Assembly (NCBI GenBank): GCA_944358795.1
Contig: CALVRW010000035.1
Location: forward strand, 1 to 35,421
DNA: 35,421 nucleotides
Direction of reading: 5' to 3'
Origin: an uncultured Bacilli bacterium
Lineage (GTDB): Bacteria; Bacillota_I; Bacilli_A; RF39; UBA660
Part shown: positions 17,456 through 26,111 of the stretch, in pieces
Position numbering within the stretch: the stretch's first letter is position 1
How the letters are laid out: every line of letters begins with the position of its first letter
Program-made: the position numbers and the translations under genes
Notes under the pieces: generated by a model
The model's database searches: none
Told to the model about the DNA's origin: nothing
The model's input: the letters and a program-made list of their open reading frames with translations, nothing else

Positions 17456-17472
17456 CTCTTTATAGATTGTAA

Positions 17473-20418
17473 TTACTCTATTTCATCTAATTTTACACTA
17501 ACAAGTTTACTAACTCCAGATTCTTGCATTGTGATTCCATATAATACATCCGCATACTCCATCGTTTTCTTTTTATGTGTAATTAAGATAAACTGTGTTT
17601 TTTCTTTCATACGTGTTAAATATTCACCAAAACTATTAACATTTGCTTCATCTAAGGCAGCTTCTACTTCATCTAAAATACAGAACGGAACTGGACGTGA
17701 TTTTAGAATCGCAAATAATAATGAAATAGCAGTAAATGTTTTTTCTCCTCCTGAAAGAAGGGAAATACTTGTTAATTTCTTTCCTGGAGGACTAGCTACA
17801 ATTTCTACTCCTGTTTCAAGTAAATTATCTGGATCTGTTAATCGAAGTTCTCCATGTCCCCCACGGAATAATTCTGTAAATGTTTCTTTAAAGTTTTCAT
17901 TGATTACATCAAATGTTTCTTTCCATTCTTTTTTCATTACTTCATCCATCTCTTTAATAATTTCAAGTAATGTATCTTCTGCTTTCAATAAATCATCTTT
18001 TTGTTTTAATAAAAATTCATAGCGAACACTGACGCGATCATATTCCTCGATTGCTCCAAGATTCACAATACCAAATTCTTTGATTGTTCTTTTTAAATTA
18101 GAAAGTTGTTGCCTTGCCTCTGTAATATCTAGTTCTAATGGATAATTTTGATATGCTTTTTCATAGGTCATACTATATGTTTCACTTAATTGATTTAATA
18201 GATTATCTAATTTAACATCTTTTCTATTTACTTCAATTTCTAGTGCCATCAATTCTTTATTTTTATTATTAACTAAACTATTTTCTCTTCGTAGTTTAAA
18301 ATCATATTCTTCTAATTCACTAGAAATTTGTTCTTTTTCTTTTGCTTTTTCTTTGATTTGTTGTTCTAATTCATTTTTTTCATTTACTTTTTCATAATAC
18401 AAATCTAAAATACTTTCTTCTTCTTCACTTAAACGATTTGTAAGTAAATAATCAGTCCCTTTTAATTCTAATTCAATTTGTTCTTGTTTTTCTTCTAGTT
18501 GTTTTAAATTTCTATCTTTTTGATTACGATTTTCAATTCGTAATAATTGTTCTTTTTTTAATAAGTAAATTTGATCTTCATGACCTTTTAATTGTTGATC
18601 TAGTAAATTGATTTGATCTTCTATTTTACTTCTTTTTTCTTCATTTTCCTTTTGTAATTTCATCGCATGTTCTAATTCATACTTATCTTGAATGACCGTT
18701 CTAATTGTTTTATTTGCTCCACCAGTAAAAGAACCTCCAATATTGATGACATCTCCATCTAAAGTCACAATTTTTCGACTATTTTGAATTAATTTACTAA
18801 TTTTATTAGCAGTATCTAAATGATCTACTACGATGACGCTTCCTAAATGGTGATTAATAATATTGTGATAAATTGGATTTGTTTTTACTAAGTTCGCAGC
18901 AATATCAATGAACCCTTCGATGTCTTTAATTTTATGGTAAGTTGCTTCATCTAAATATCTACCTTTAATGACGTTGAGTGGAAAAAAGGTTGCTCTTCCA
19001 ATATTATTTTCTTTTAAATACGTGATTGCTTCTTTCGCAGCTTTCTCATTTTCTACAACAACATAACTACTAGCTCCTCCTAAACTAATGGAAATTGCTT
19101 TACTATATTGTTCTTCTACTTCAATTAAAGAACCAATTGCATTATGGATTCCTGTTAGTTTGGGATTATTCAATACTTGTTTTACAGCATATGGTAAGCT
19201 ACTATTATGTTCAATTGTATCTTGTAAATGTTCTACTTGGTTTTTAAGTGCTAGCTCTTCTTTTAATAACTGACTTAATCCTTGTTCTAACGTAAAACGT
19301 TTTTGTTTTGTATTTTCTAATACAGATTGGATCCGATTTGCTTGTTCTTCTGCAATAGAAATTTCATTTGTTAAAGCTTCTAGTTCTCTTTTTTGTGTCA
19401 ATAAATCATTTTGTACTTGTAACTTTTCTTCTTTTAAAAGTAATAAATTCTGATGTAATTTCGTATCTTCAACTTGATATTTTTTACGTTCTAAAATAAT
19501 TTGTTTTTGACTATTAATTTTTTCTACTTCTTTTGTTTTTTCTAATAGTTCTTTTGATAACGTATGATATTCTTGTTCTACTTTTGATAAATCTAACTTA
19601 TACTTACTAATCACTGCTTCATGATTAGAGTTTGTATTTGTTAGTGTCATAATTTCTTCATTTAACTTTTGCATTTGTTCTTTTTGTTTCTGATATTCAA
19701 AATTAATATCGGTAATATCTTTTGTAATAACGGCAATCTCTATTTTCTCTAACGCATCTTTCTTTTCTTGATATAAAAGAGCTTGTTCTTTTTGTTTACG
19801 AAGCGGTTCTACTTGTTCTTTTAAATCTAAGATAATATCTTCTACTCGTTCCATGTTTTCATGAGTACGTTCTAATTTTCTTAAGGCATCTTCTTTTCTT
19901 TTCTTATACTTTAATACTCCTGCTGCTTCTTCAAACATGACTCTTCGATCTGTTGGTTTACTACTAATGATTTCTTCTACTTTTCCTTGTGAAATAATAT
20001 TAAAACTTTCTTTGGCAATTCCAGTATCTAATAAAATCGAAGTAATATCTTTTAAACGACATTTTTCGCCATTGAAGTAATATTCTTGTGTACCATCTTT
20101 ATATACTTGTCTTTTAATGGATACTTCTGTAAAATCAACCGGTAAATAATGATCACTATTATCAAATACAAGGGTAATACTAGCTTGATTAGAAGCTTTT
20201 CTAGAACTACTACCTGAGAATATAACATCTGTCATTGTTCCATCACCACGAAGTGATTTTACTGATTGTTCTCCAAGTACCCAACGTACTGCATCTACAA
20301 CATTACTTTTTCCACTACCATTTGGACCAACAATTCCTGATACTCCATCAGTAAATTCAATCACTAATTTATCAGCAAATGATTTAAAACCATGCGCTAT
20401 CATTCTTTTTAAATACAT
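17473..20418 (-). CDS. smc: chromosome condensation ATPase SMC (short arms)
   Basis: Chromosome-organising ATPase that loops and segregates DNA with ScpA/ScpB. All parts are present: Walker A GPNGSGKSNVVDAVRW near residue 34, a Q-loop region after it, N-terminal coil to about 420, hinge about 424-572 with GGSFTGGANK, return coil to about 785, signature LSGGEKTFTA near 891, Walker B FCILDEVEAALDEAN near 916. At 981 residues from the ATG at 20418 it is some 200 shorter than B. subtilis Smc (about 1186), and the loss is in the coiled-coil arms. ATG follows TTGGAG at 8 bases; an upstream GTG overlaps that site. Own promoter; not with rnc or ftsY as is common. Confidence 0.96.
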   Translation of the reverse strand: MYLKRMIAHGFKSFADKLVIEFTDGVSGIVGPNGSGKSNVVDAVRWVLGEQSVKSLRGDGTMTDVIFSGSSSRKASNQASITLVFDNSDHYLPVDFTEVSIKRQVYKDGTQEYYFNGEKCRLKDITSILLDTGIAKESFNIISQGKVEEIISSKPTDRRVMFEEAAGVLKYKKRKEDALRKLERTHENMERVEDIILDLKEQVEPLRKQKEQALLYQEKKDALEKIEIAVITKDITDINFEYQKQKEQMQKLNEEIMTLTNTNSNHEAVISKYKLDLSKVEQEYHTLSKELLEKTKEVEKINSQKQIILERKKYQVEDTKLHQNLLLLKEEKLQVQNDLLTQKRELEALTNEISIAEEQANRIQSVLENTKQKRFTLEQGLSQLLKEELALKNQVEHLQDTIEHNSSLPYAVKQVLNNPKLTGIHNAIGSLIEVEEQYSKAISISLGGASSYVVVENEKAAKEAITYLKENNIGRATFFPLNVIKGRYLDEATYHKIKDIEGFIDIAANLVKTNPIYHNIINHHLGSVIVVDHLDTANKISKLIQNSRKIVTLDGDVINIGGSFTGGANKTIRTVIQDKYELEHAMKLQKENEEKRSKIEDQINLLDQQLKGHEDQIYLLKKEQLLRIENRNQKDRNLKQLEEKQEQIELELKGTDYLLTNRLSEEEESILDLYYEKVNEKNELEQQIKEKAKEKEQISSELEEYDFKLRRENSLVNNKNKELMALEIEVNRKDVKLDNLLNQLSETYSMTYEKAYQNYPLELDITEARQQLSNLKRTIKEFGIVNLGAIEEYDRVSVRYEFLLKQKDDLLKAEDTLLEIIKEMDEVMKKEWKETFDVINENFKETFTELFRGGHGELRLTDPDNLLETGVEIVASPPGKKLTSISLLSGGEKTFTAISLLFAILKSRPVPFCILDEVEAALDEANVNSFGEYLTRMKEKTQFILITHKKKTMEYADVLYGITMQESGVSKLVSVKLDEIE

Positions 20419-20442
20419 GTTATCCACTCCAATTACTATCTT

Positions 20443-20472
20443 ATTATACTATAAAATAAGTTGCATTCGCAA
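20443..20472 (-). promoter_or_regulatory. promoter of smc
   Basis: TTGCGA (20467-20472), 18 bases, TATAAT (20443-20448) on the minus strand, 25 bases upstream of the start. Confidence 0.65.
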
Positions 20473-20485
20473 GGTAATTACTGAC

Positions 20486-20510
20486 AAAAAACAGTATGAT
20501 AACTCATACC
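20486..20510 (-). terminator. intrinsic terminator of the tcdA unit
   Basis: GTATGA, loop GTTA, TCATAC, then TGTTTTTTG on the minus strand, about 25 bases after the stop codon of the 20532-21083 gene. Confidence 0.75.
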
Positions 20511-20531
20511 ATTTTCCTTTTTTTCTAATGA

Positions 20532-21083
20532 TTAATTTACTAAAAAATCACCAATTAAATCAGTTGCTCTACCAATTGCATCATGAACTGTATAATACCA
20601 TTCTTTGTACCATCTTGTTTTCGCTTTTGATAAATCAATTACTAAAACATAACTATTTTCTAATTCTACTTCTTCAAATGAAACTTGATAACGTTGATAA
20701 CGTTCTTTTAAATTAGAATTTTGAATTCTTCTTTTAGATCCATAATAATATAATTTTCCCTTACAGATATAAACGCTATCTTTTACAAAACGATTTAAAT
20801 ATTGTTCCATATCTTTTAAATTACAAATAATAGTATCTGTTTTTTTCTTTTTAAATGTTTTTCGAAACTTCTTTACTGGTATATTCTTATCTTTTCCTAA
20901 TCGATAAGTTTTCTTTTCTTTCTTTGATTTTTTTTCTTTTACATTAGAATCTAGAAAATAGCATTGATTTAATTTTGTACTATGTAATATCATATCATTT
21001 ATTTCACTATCTTCTAATCCAATGACAATTAGATTTCCTTGTAAAGTTGGAATTAATTTTTTTAAATATTCTTTTAACTTCAT
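20532..21083 (-). CDS. hypothetical protein downstream of tcdA
   Basis: 183 residues, not recognised. The order of elements (hydrophobic strand GNLIVIGLED, then CYFLDSN, a lysine-rich patch from about 48 to 80, then TDTIICNL) resembles a degenerate Rossmann or methyltransferase-like fold, but no cofactor motif is intact. The C-terminal part is aromatic (KTRWYKEWYYTVHDAIGRATDLIGD). ATG has a strong AAGGAGG site and lies one base after the tcdA stop, so the two genes are co-expressed. The high basic content would allow RNA binding; this is a guess. Confidence 0.75.
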   Translation of the reverse strand: MKLKEYLKKLIPTLQGNLIVIGLEDSEINDMILHSTKLNQCYFLDSNVKEKKSKKEKKTYRLGKDKNIPVKKFRKTFKKKKTDTIICNLKDMEQYLNRFVKDSVYICKGKLYYYGSKRRIQNSNLKERYQRYQVSFEEVELENSYVLVIDLSKAKTRWYKEWYYTVHDAIGRATDLIGDFLVN

Positions 21084-21084
21084 C

Positions 21085-21771
21085 TTAGTCCTCCTTTACT
21101 ATTTCTTGAAAAATATAATTTGTACATAATAATCCAGCAAAACTTGGTACAATCGCATTAGAAGCAATCGTCTTAGTATTTGTTTTAACAGGTTGTTCTG
21201 TGCTACAAACAGTCATTACTTTTTCTTTTATTTTTTCTTCTTTCACCATTTTACGAATTGTTTTCGCAATCGGATCATAGCTGGTTTTTCGAATATCAAT
21301 ACATGCGATTTTGGTAGGATCTACTTTGTTACCCATACCCATAGAACTAATAAAAGGAATCTTTTTTTGTACACACATTCGAATAAATGCTTTCTTCGTA
21401 GAAATTGTATCACATGCATCAATCGCATAATCTACTGGTTCTTGAAATAAGCAATCGATATTGTCTGGCGTAATAAATTCTGATATAAGTGATACTTCAA
21501 TCGTTGGATTAATTTCTTTTACTCGTTCTTTCCAAGCATCTGTTTTCTTTTTTCCAATTGTCGATGTTGTTGCGATTAACTGACGATTGATATTAGATTG
21601 TTCTATGATATCACCATCTACTAAGATTAATTTTCCAATTCCTAATCTTGCAAGTGATTCTACTGCATAACCACCAACTCCACCAAGACCAATTACTAAT
21701 ACTGTCGTATTCTTTATTTTTTCTACTTTATCCCCAATTAATAATTCTAAACGATTGAAACGATTTTCCAT
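21085..21771 (-). CDS. tcdA: tRNA threonylcarbamoyladenosine dehydratase TcdA
   Basis: E1/ThiF-like enzyme that uses ATP to cyclise t6A37 to ct6A in ANN-decoding tRNAs. 228 residues from the ATG at 21771, which follows AAAGGATTT; an in-frame upstream extension has no ribosome site. Visible: nucleotide loop VIGLGGVGGYAVESLARLG, DGDIIEQSNINRQ with the Arg finger, DACDTISTK, and the late MTVCSTEQP with a conserved Cys. Length and motifs fit TcdA (CsdL/YgdL) better than MoeB or ThiF, which have C-terminal zinc CxxC pairs absent here. Confidence 0.9.
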   Translation of the reverse strand: MENRFNRLELLIGDKVEKIKNTTVLVIGLGGVGGYAVESLARLGIGKLILVDGDIIEQSNINRQLIATTSTIGKKKTDAWKERVKEINPTIEVSLISEFITPDNIDCLFQEPVDYAIDACDTISTKKAFIRMCVQKKIPFISSMGMGNKVDPTKIACIDIRKTSYDPIAKTIRKMVKEEKIKEKVMTVCSTEQPVKTNTKTIASNAIVPSFAGLLCTNYIFQEIVKED

Positions 21772-21823
21772 ACTATAAATCCTTTCTTTAATAAAATCAC
21801 TAGTTCCATTATAACACAATTTC

Positions 21824-21851
21824 AAAAAAAATAAGATATTGCTATCTTATT
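21824..21851 (-). terminator. intrinsic terminator of the 348-residue gene
   Basis: AATAAGATA, loop GCAA, TATCTTATT and a run of Ts on the minus strand; the stem begins in the stop codon. Confidence 0.85.
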
Positions 21852-22896
21852 AAAATCTTTTTTTCTCTTTTTCATAAGTCTGACTAGCATTTACTACCGT
21901 ATCAGCAAATGTTTCCAATACATTCATTTTATTAATTAGTTCATTAGTTAGAGAAACTAATTCACAATGTTTCGCATCAAATGTTTGACATTCTTCACCA
22001 AAAATTTCTTCTCTTTTCGTGATCTTTTCTTTTAGAAAATTAACAAATTCATAAGTATTCGTTTTAAACTCTTTTAATTTTATGATTTCATTTAATTGTC
22101 TTTCTGTTTCGGCAGTGGTATCAATCTTGATATTTAATCGTTCTTGATAATAACGCAATACATCTAATTTTACTAATTTCTCTTTTTCTTGTAAATAAAC
22201 CATTTTTGGATCATCTACTTCGCTATTATAATTATAGATCTTTGCATAATTTGCATAAGTCAAAGTTTGGTTAGAAATAAATTCTCCTAATTCTTTAAAA
22301 TAATTTATTCCATTTAAAACTAATAGATTAGAATTAATATGGAATTTACCTGTTTCTTTATTTTGAATCAAGCCAAACAATGACATATCATTCTCTTCAT
22401 TACGGATTCCAACTACATAATCAGATTGAATTGGTTTTTTGTTAGAATCAAGATGTGATTTCTGATCATATGGACAAACAAAGACAATTTGATTTAATAT
22501 TTGATTTTCTAAAAGTGGAGTTCGTTCGATTGCTAAATTTTTTCGCTCAAATTCATGTGAAAACATTTCTTTTACTACTAAATTCCCACTAATAATCTCT
22601 TCAATAACCTCTACAGAATGATTCATAATATATTCTAAACATTGATAAGACGATAAGTTTTCAAACAATGGATGTTCTACTAAATAACTATATTTTAATC
22701 CTAAAAAATGGGCAATAATATGTTTTGTAAAAGCTAGCTGAATTCGCTCTCCATTTGCTAAACTAAGACTAAAACGTTTTCCAGCAAATTTAGATTGATA
22801 TAATTCTAATGAATGTTCCATTCGTTTTAAATTCTCACGAAATAATATAATTTCTGCTAATTTTTGGTCTGTCAAAGCTAATTTTTTCTTTGCCAT
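21850..22896 (-). CDS. hypothetical protein, possibly PBECR4-like
   Basis: 348 residues, soluble, no signal or membrane segment. The N-terminal region (about 38-75) reads RFSLSLANGERIQLAF then AHFLGLKYSYL, which recalls the PBECR4 family of predicted barnase/EndoU/colicin-like nucleases (a strand-rich region followed by H-x-LGL). That match is from memory and weak. The C-terminal third is helical (ERQLNEIIKLKEF ... NELINKMNVLETFADTVV). It could be a nuclease-like housekeeping or conflict protein, or an unrelated family. It stands alone, with a terminator after it and a 90-base gap before it. Confidence 0.7.
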   Translation of the reverse strand: MAKKKLALTDQKLAEIILFRENLKRMEHSLELYQSKFAGKRFSLSLANGERIQLAFTKHIIAHFLGLKYSYLVEHPLFENLSSYQCLEYIMNHSVEVIEEIISGNLVVKEMFSHEFERKNLAIERTPLLENQILNQIVFVCPYDQKSHLDSNKKPIQSDYVVGIRNEENDMSLFGLIQNKETGKFHINSNLLVLNGINYFKELGEFISNQTLTYANYAKIYNYNSEVDDPKMVYLQEKEKLVKLDVLRYYQERLNIKIDTTAETERQLNEIIKLKEFKTNTYEFVNFLKEKITKREEIFGEECQTFDAKHCELVSLTNELINKMNVLETFADTVVNASQTYEKEKKRF

Positions 22897-22988
22897 AAAT
22901 ACCCACTCTTTTTCTCATATCAATTTCGTAAGTGTTATACTAACACAAAGAAAAGAATTTGTCAAACAAAAATAGAACAAATATTGTT

Positions 22989-23588
22989 CTATCTCTTTTT
23001 CGTATATACTTTTTCTTTTTCTTCTAAATAACATTTACGACATAATGAAACATAGGCAACTTCATCTGTACCATCAATTGCAATCTGCTTTCCATCAAAG
23101 ACAAATTCATGATTGAGTTTGCGCGTATTAAAGATGGCCTTTTCTCCACAACGACATAAAGTTCGTAACTCTTCTATTTCATCAGCAATTTCTAATAATC
23201 GCTTGCTACCTTCAAATAATTCTGTTTTAAAATCAGTTCTAAGGCCATAACACATCACTGTAATATTCATTTTATCTACAATCATACCAAGTTCATCAAT
23301 TTGACTCTCTGTTAAAAATTGTGCTTCATCTACAAAAATACATTTAATATTGTTTCGAATTAAATCTCCTGCAATAAGATCAAAAATACTATCCTCTTTT
23401 TCAATTAAGTAATTAACTTGTAACGTTGAACCATTCCTTGATACAATTTTTGTTTCTCCTTTTGTATCTAATTTTGGTTTCATTAAAACTGTATTTAACC
23501 CTAATTCTTCATAATTATAATGAGTTTTAATAATATCTAATGTTTTCCCAGAATTCATTGCTCCATATCGAAAATATAATTTTGCCAT
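22989..23588 (-). CDS. tdk: thymidine kinase (type II)
   Basis: Phosphorylates thymidine with ATP in the salvage pathway. 199 residues. Visible: P-loop GAMNSGKT at residues 9-16, Walker B and catalytic Glu in FVDEAQFL, lasso-region YGLRTDF, and zinc ligands CRCGEKA ... CRKCY in the lid domain. Follows the TM2 gene by 7 bases. Confidence 0.96.
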   Translation of the reverse strand: MAKLYFRYGAMNSGKTLDIIKTHYNYEELGLNTVLMKPKLDTKGETKIVSRNGSTLQVNYLIEKEDSIFDLIAGDLIRNNIKCIFVDEAQFLTESQIDELGMIVDKMNITVMCYGLRTDFKTELFEGSKRLLEIADEIEELRTLCRCGEKAIFNTRKLNHEFVFDGKQIAIDGTDEVAYVSLCRKCYLEEKEKVYTKKR

Positions 23589-23595
23589 ACGACAC

Positions 23596-23982
23596 CTACC
23601 CTATAAATGGAATTCTAGATATATAGTAATATTTTGGTTGTCCTATTAATTTAATCAAATCTAGGATAATTCCAATTCCCCAAAATCCAAATGTAATCAC
23701 ATAAAATGCTCCCATGATATATTTTCTTTCATAAAATTTATGCGCTCCTAACCATCCTAATAAAACACAAAGAACAATGGAAATCCATTTATGAAATGGT
23801 CCTCTTATAATTCCATTATCCATGTATGGTCTTTTTTGATTATCATATTTTTTAAAATCATTCTCTTCTTTCACTGTATCTTCTATAATTACTTCTTTTC
23901 TATTTGTAAATGCTTCACCACAGTATGGACAAATTGTAGCATTATCCTTTACTTCTTTCGCACAGTTTTTACATAATTTCAT
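23596..23982 (-). CDS. zinc-ribbon TM2-domain membrane protein
   Basis: 128 residues. The N-terminus is a zinc ribbon (CKNCAKEVKDNATICPYCGEAF, two CxxC pairs at residues 4-22), then a charged linker of about 40 residues, then a TM2 domain: a membrane helix, GWLGAHKFYERKYIMGAFY, and a second helix ending in DLIKL. TM2 proteins are small two-helix membrane proteins of unknown function. Own extended -10 promoter; probably co-transcribed with tdk, though the functions have no obvious link. Confidence 0.9.
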   Translation of the reverse strand: MKLCKNCAKEVKDNATICPYCGEAFTNRKEVIIEDTVKEENDFKKYDNQKRPYMDNGIIRGPFHKWISIVLCVLLGWLGAHKFYERKYIMGAFYVITFGFWGIGIILDLIKLIGQPKYYYISRIPFIG

Positions 23983-23998
23983 CTTATCACCTTTTCTT

Positions 23999-24007
23999 AT
24001 TATAACA
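23999..24007 (-). promoter_or_regulatory. extended -10 promoter of the TM2-tdk unit
   Basis: TGTTATAAT on the minus strand, 17 bases before the start codon; -35 not clear. Confidence 0.55.
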
Positions 24008-24015
24008 TGTTAACA

Positions 24016-24048
24016 AAAAAAGAAAAAGTACTTACTTTTGGTAAGCAC
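24016..24048 (-). terminator. intrinsic terminator of the helicase-associated-domain gene
   Basis: GTGCTTAC, loop CAAAA, GTAAGTAC (one G-U pair), followed by a T-rich tract on the minus strand, 12 bases after the stop codon. Confidence 0.75.
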
Positions 24049-24060
24049 GAATAAAAAACA

Positions 24061-24783
24061 TTATCTTTTTTTCACTTTTTCTATTTTCTTTTCTTCTTGT
24101 TTTTCCTCTTTAATAGTTTTACTTCTAGGATAAATCGTTAAATTTTTAACTTTATTCACTTGCCACTTCATACCAATTGCTTCTAAAGCTTCTATCTGTT
24201 CCTCGGTTAATTTCAAGGCATTCTTTCCACGATAAGCCATTCGTAAATTATGAATCCAAGTCCCTAACTGGATTGGTCCAATTTGATAGTTAATGGGAAC
24301 TAATAAATTTCCATGCTCTAAGTAATAAGATTTCGCAAGCTCATAATAGTTATTCCATGATAAACGACGATAACGATTCCAGATAATCCCAATCGATTCT
24401 AATAATGTTACTTTTTCTTCTGATAACTCATTTCTACGATATAAATAACGTTGCATATTCAACCATTTTCCAACCTTAATACCATTTACTTGATAAGAAA
24501 GTGGTATCGTTAAATCTCCATGCTCCTCATAATAGAAACGACACAAATCATAATATGTCATCCAAGATAAATTAGGATTCCAAACAATTCCTAATTGCTC
24601 TAATTTATCAATACGTACTTGTGATAATGTATGATTTCGATAGTTTTGCCGTTGTTCCCGTAACCAAAGTCCTAGACGACAATCTCCTACTTTATAAGAT
24701 CTTGGTATCGTTAAATCTCCATGTTCTTTTTGATAAGTTTTGGCTAGTTCATACCACTTATTCCATCTTTCATCATGTTTCAT
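24061..24783 (-). CDS. triple helicase-associated (HA) domain protein
   Basis: 240 residues with three tandem repeats of about 66 residues. Each follows the pattern W-x2-x-Y-x-LA-x2-Y-x2-EHG(D/N)L-x-(I/V)P, then L-G-x-W-(L/I)-x2-(Q/L)R and a closing LE-x-(I/L)G-I/M-x-W. This is the helicase-associated domain, a winged-helix-like module often found as arrays after bacterial helicases; here there is no helicase portion. It may bind nucleic acid, but its function is unknown. The C-terminus is a lysine/glutamate tail. ATG at 24783 follows AAGGTGAG; a GTG 12 bases earlier overlaps that site. Confidence 0.88.
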   Translation of the reverse strand: MKHDERWNKWYELAKTYQKEHGDLTIPRSYKVGDCRLGLWLREQRQNYRNHTLSQVRIDKLEQLGIVWNPNLSWMTYYDLCRFYYEEHGDLTIPLSYQVNGIKVGKWLNMQRYLYRRNELSEEKVTLLESIGIIWNRYRRLSWNNYYELAKSYYLEHGNLLVPINYQIGPIQLGTWIHNLRMAYRGKNALKLTEEQIEALEAIGMKWQVNKVKNLTIYPRSKTIKEEKQEEKKIEKVKKR

Positions 24784-24837
24784 TTTATCACTCACCTTTT
24801 TTGTTCTACTAAAATATCACAATCAAAAAAAGATGTC

Positions 24838-24864
24838 AATAAAACCAACTTGTAAATAAGTTGG
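24838..24864 (-). terminator. intrinsic terminator-like hairpin
   Basis: CCAACTT, loop ATTTAC, AAGTTGG, then TTTTATT on the minus strand. It follows the decayed reading frame at 24874-25011 and probably was the terminator of that lost gene. Confidence 0.7.
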
Positions 24865-24873
24865 CTTTTATGG

Positions 24874-25011
24874 TCATGTTTTCATATATAACAAATCATT
24901 AACTAAGACACTACGAGATGAAACAAACTTATCTCCAGCACCATTCACATTAAGTGAAAAAAAAGTACCGGCATTTATATTATTCTCACTACCATCACCC
25001 GGACGTTTATC
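24874..25011 (-). pseudogene. 3' remnant of an unidentified gene
   Basis: On the minus strand an open frame of 45 codons ends in TGA and is followed by a terminator. It encodes a tail rich in Gly, Asn, Ser and Val (RPGDGSENNINAGTFFSL ... SSRSVLVNDLLYMKT) with no start codon. Its upstream end coincides with the boundary of the Rpn repeat unit at about 25007, where an in-frame TAA appears. The composition suggests the end of a surface or phage-like beta-rich protein. The rest of the gene is not visible on the far side of the unit, so part was lost, or the frame is fortuitous. Confidence 0.5.
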
Positions 25012-25961
25012 TTAGCCCCTGCTTTTTACTTACAACTATTTTTTACTTCACGAATTTTTCCAATGTCATAATCTAATAAATCGGCAATTTCTTCTGGTGT
25101 CATATTTTTCTTTAATAATGTTTTAATAACCTCTGCTTTTTCCTGTTCGATTCCTTGTTCTATTCCCTCTTTTTTTAATTCTTTCTTCTCCATTTCATGA
25201 AAAACATCATCAGGGAATCTCTCTAAAATAAAATCCTCGTTATTTAATTTTTTCTGCATCTCATATACCTCCCTTAGAAGAATACTAGTCCCGATTTTTT
25301 GTTCTATTCCTCTTCTTGAATGACTTTCAAATATCTGCATTAATGTTACAAAATCTTCATCATATCTTCTACTATCAGTATAACATTTTTCTTTGAATAC
25401 ACCAATACTTACGTCATATATTTTTAAATCTTCAAACCGATCAAGCCCACTTTCTTCTTCCTTCATCTTGGATAGATAAATTTCTTTTCCTCGTTTAAAG
25501 ATATCAAAATCATTTAAATTAATCTGACATAATTCAGCTTCATAATAATTTTTAAGCATATCACCAATATAACTCATATTCTTCCTGTCCATACTATTTG
25601 TTTTCTTTTTATTAATTTCAATATTAATAACTTTTTCTCCTACCTCGACAAAGACGTCACATTCTCTTTGCTTCTCTCGGTATCGCTCTTTTTTTATTCG
25701 ACCATCTTTTAAAATAATTTCATCTTCTGTAAAATGAGTCTGTAAGATATTATTAATCATGAGTATTAATACTTGTTTATTGTTCTTTAATATGTTTCTA
25801 CCAATACTATCATAGATTAAGGGAATAATAAAATCAGGATGTTCTCTTTGAAACTGTCTAAATGATTCTTTATCTTTGATTGCGTAATAATTCATGCAAT
25901 CACCTCCAAGATAAACTTAACAAATAGAATAAAGAGAAGCAAATGACTATTTTGTAAAATT
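25007..25961 (-). repeat. Rpn nuclease repeat unit, copy 2
   Basis: Second copy of the unit at 42-1003, with the same limits relative to the gene. It lacks about 20 bases downstream of the stop and has a 12-base insertion within the coding region (four extra residues IEQE). Between 25961 and the terminator at 26092 nothing recognisable is seen. Confidence 0.8.
25026..25895 (-). CDS. Rpn-family PD-(D/E)XK nuclease / putative transposase
   Basis: 289-residue paralogue of the protein at 81-938. Residues from about 57 to 190, including the putative active site ECDVFVEVGEKVINIEINKK, are identical in the two copies. The differences lie in the first 56 residues (for example FRQFQRE for FMRFRKE, THFTED for TNFKED) and in the C-terminal tail, which has an extra IEQE and an altered end. 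ATG follows GGAGGTGATTGC. The frame is intact, so it is probably functional. Confidence 0.8.
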   Translation of the reverse strand: MNYYAIKDKESFRQFQREHPDFIIPLIYDSIGRNILKNNKQVLILMINNILQTHFTEDEIILKDGRIKKERYREKQRECDVFVEVGEKVINIEINKKKTNSMDRKNMSYIGDMLKNYYEAELCQINLNDFDIFKRGKEIYLSKMKEEESGLDRFEDLKIYDVSIGVFKEKCYTDSRRYDEDFVTLMQIFESHSRRGIEQKIGTSILLREVYEMQKKLNNEDFILERFPDDVFHEMEKKELKKEGIEQGIEQEKAEVIKTLLKKNMTPEEIADLLDYDIGKIREVKNSCK

Positions 25962-26091
25962 CATTGAAGGTTTACGAAAAAAACAGAAAAAAATCCTGTT
26001 ACCACATTGTTTTTAATAAGTACCATTTCAAGAACCAAAGAAAGTTTGTTTCAAAAAAGAAACATTAGATATTTTAAAATTTTAATACAAA

Positions 26092-26111
26092 AAAAGAACT
26101 TTCGTTCTTTT
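26092..26111 (-). terminator. intrinsic terminator of the 26110-27288 gene
   Basis: AAAAGAAC, loop GAAA, GTTCTTTT then more Ts on the minus strand; the stem starts in the stop codon. Confidence 0.85.

Noticed and set aside
17411-18022. 203-codon plus-strand frame antisense to smc
   Set aside because: Serine/isoleucine-rich shadow of the conserved SMC head; no ribosome site.
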